A DNA stretch of 5,975 bases from an uncultured Caulobacteraceae bacterium. Lineage in GTDB: Bacteria; Pseudomonadota; Alphaproteobacteria; Caulobacterales; TH1-2. The stretch is taken from contig CALBST010000386.1 in assembly GCA_937967425.1 (NCBI GenBank), positions 1-5,975 on the forward strand, in the 5' to 3' direction. Shown here piece after piece: positions 5,002 through 5,975 of the stretch (positions are counted from its first letter, which is position 1; the number at the start of each line of letters is the position of its first letter). A program made the translations under genes and the position numbers. The notes beneath the pieces were generated by a model. It saw nothing but the letters and a program-made list of their open reading frames with translations, did not search any database and was not told the DNA's origin.

Positions 5002-5975
5002 ATGAGCGACGTCGCGCCGGTCCAAGAGCAGAGCCGGATCAAGAGCCTGGACACTATGCGCGGCTTCGCGCTCCTGGGCATCCTGGCCGTTAACGCCGCT
5101 TTTTTCGCAGCCCCCTGGCAGGCAGCCTTCAATCCGCTGATGCCGCCGCTCGCTATCACGGACGACACGATGTGGTCGTGGTGGGTGATGCACACCTTCT
5201 TCGAGTTCAAGTGCATTACCCTGTTCTCGATGCTGTTTGGCGCGAGCATCTACATGCTGGGCGGCGAGCGGAGCGACAAATCGCGCGGCGCTGTTCTAAG
5301 GCGGCGTCTGTTCTGGCTGATGATCTTCGGGCTCATTCACGGCCTGCTGATTTGGTACGGCGACATTCTTTTCCATTACGCGCTGGTCGGCTTTTTGGTG
5401 CTGTTTGCGCGTTCGTGGAAACCGGCGACGCTCTTTATCGTCGGCAGCATTCTCTATGTGCTTTCGTTTGCGCTGCAGACGATGAATGGCCCGCTCATGT
5501 CGATGGTCCCACAGGATCAGCTTGGGCCGATCCTTGCGGAACTCGAATCCGTGTTCGCCGTATCGCAGGAAGACTTCGAACACATGCGCGCCGCCTATCA
5601 GGGCGGGCTTGTTTCTGGCGTTCAGGAGAACGTGGACGCCTGGGTGGAGATCGTCGGTCACAGCGTGCTCGGGCTCATGCCGCGCACGATCTCAGTCATG
5701 TTGATCGGCATGGCGCTGTTCAAAGTCGGCTTCCTCAGCGGCCGCGCGCCAGTTTGGCTCTACGTCGCGATGATGCTGATCGGCGCGGCCTCGCTTGCCG
5801 TCATCGGCTATCAAGCTCTGATCAATTGGCAGCTGCGTTTCGAGACCATCCATATGCTCGGCGCCGGCGTCGCCGCCAATGCCGGCCTCTCGATCTTCGT
5901 TTCGCTTGGCTATGCCAGCTTGTTCGTGCTGTTGGTCAAAGCCGGCGCCCGCTTGCTCACTGAGCCGTTGGCCGC
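5002..5975 (+). CDS. DUF418/YeiB-family membrane protein, cut by the window end
   Basis: The frame is open from the ATG at 5002 to the window edge (324 complete codons, no stop), so the C-terminus is missing. A G-rich ribosome site, GGGGGAAG (4991-4998), precedes the start. The N-terminus RIKSLDTMRGFALLGILAVN (12-31) is the family signature, followed by TLFSMLFGASIYML (73-86), RRRLFWLMIFGLIHG (100-114) and WYGDILFHYALVGFL (118-132). Hydrophobic segments lie near 20-38, 73-87, 103-118, 122-136, 142-158, 228-244, 253-270 and 295-312, so it is a multi-pass inner-membrane protein. A more polar stretch (about 160-215) probably faces solvent. RTISVMLIGMALFKVGFLSG (228-247) begins the DUF418 half. 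Relatives have about 380-420 residues. The family's substrate is not established to my knowledge; a transport or transfer role is often supposed. It is divergent from dapE. Confidence 0.9.
   Translation, partial: MSDVAPVQEQSRIKSLDTMRGFALLGILAVNAAFFAAPWQAAFNPLMPPLAITDDTMWSWWVMHTFFEFKCITLFSMLFGASIYMLGGERSDKSRGAVLRRRLFWLMIFGLIHGLLIWYGDILFHYALVGFLVLFARSWKPATLFIVGSILYVLSFALQTMNGPLMSMVPQDQLGPILAELESVFAVSQEDFEHMRAAYQGGLVSGVQENVDAWVEIVGHSVLGLMPRTISVMLIGMALFKVGFLSGRAPVWLYVAMMLIGAASLAVIGYQALINWQLRFETIHMLGAGVAANAGLSIFVSLGYASLFVLLVKAGARLLTEPLA

Noticed and set aside
4954..5193. 80-residue N-terminal extension of dapE in the same open frame
   Set aside because: The added residues are Arg/Pro/His-rich, unlike any DapE, and lie antisense to the well-supported DUF418 gene. 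Starting at 4953 gives the normal length.
5172..5963. Long plus-strand open frame in the DUF418 region
   Set aside because: It is Arg/Ala-rich and out of frame with the gene starting at 5002, which has family motifs and membrane segments. It is a shadow of GC-rich coding.
1..5975. CRISPR, insertion sequence, tRNA, riboswitch or defence genes
   Set aside because: I looked for spaced direct repeats, transposase motifs, tRNA-like folds and nuclease motifs and saw none. The only repeat structure is the heptamer element at 1-105.

Overview
The window is GC-rich, gene-dense bacterial DNA that looks alphaproteobacterial. The order def, fmt, truA, dapE is familiar from that class, and several promoter candidates resemble the Caulobacter housekeeping consensus (TTGACGS, 10-14 bp, GCTANAWC). 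A Caulobacterales/Hyphomonadaceae-like source is my best guess. It is inferred from style, not from a database match.

Layout. Bases 1-153 are intergenic and hold an element with two arms of degenerate 7-bp repeats (GACTAGG type) in inverted orientation around a GC-rich hairpin, followed by a possible promoter. Five plus-strand genes follow: def (peptide deformylase, 154-690), a haem-oxygenase-fold gene of the CADD type (probable p-aminobenzoate-forming metallo-oxygenase, 796-1491), fmt (Met-tRNA formyltransferase, 1557-2477), an unrecognised small lipoprotein (2521-3072) and truA (tRNA pseudouridine synthase, 3080-3823). dapE (succinyl-diaminopimelate desuccinylase, 3808-4953) lies on the minus strand and overlaps the end of truA tail to tail by 16 bp. 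A DUF418/YeiB-family membrane protein diverges from dapE at 5002 and runs off the right edge.

How the genes work together. Fmt adds a formyl group to initiator Met-tRNA using 10-formyl-tetrahydrofolate, and Def removes it from new proteins. The CADD-like gene between them probably makes p-aminobenzoate, a building block of the folate that Fmt needs, so the three could form a folate-formyl-methionine group. TruA is also a translation-related housekeeping gene. DapE belongs to lysine and diaminopimelate (cell wall) synthesis and only shares the neighbourhood. The lipoprotein and the DUF418 protein are envelope proteins of unknown role.

The most notable items are the CADD-like gene, which keeps every metal-ligand and sacrificial-residue position I could map; the inverted heptamer element at the left edge; and promoter-like motifs so close to the start codons of def, fmt and dapE that these mRNAs may be leaderless or nearly so. 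I see no tRNA, rRNA, CRISPR array, transposase or prophage gene.
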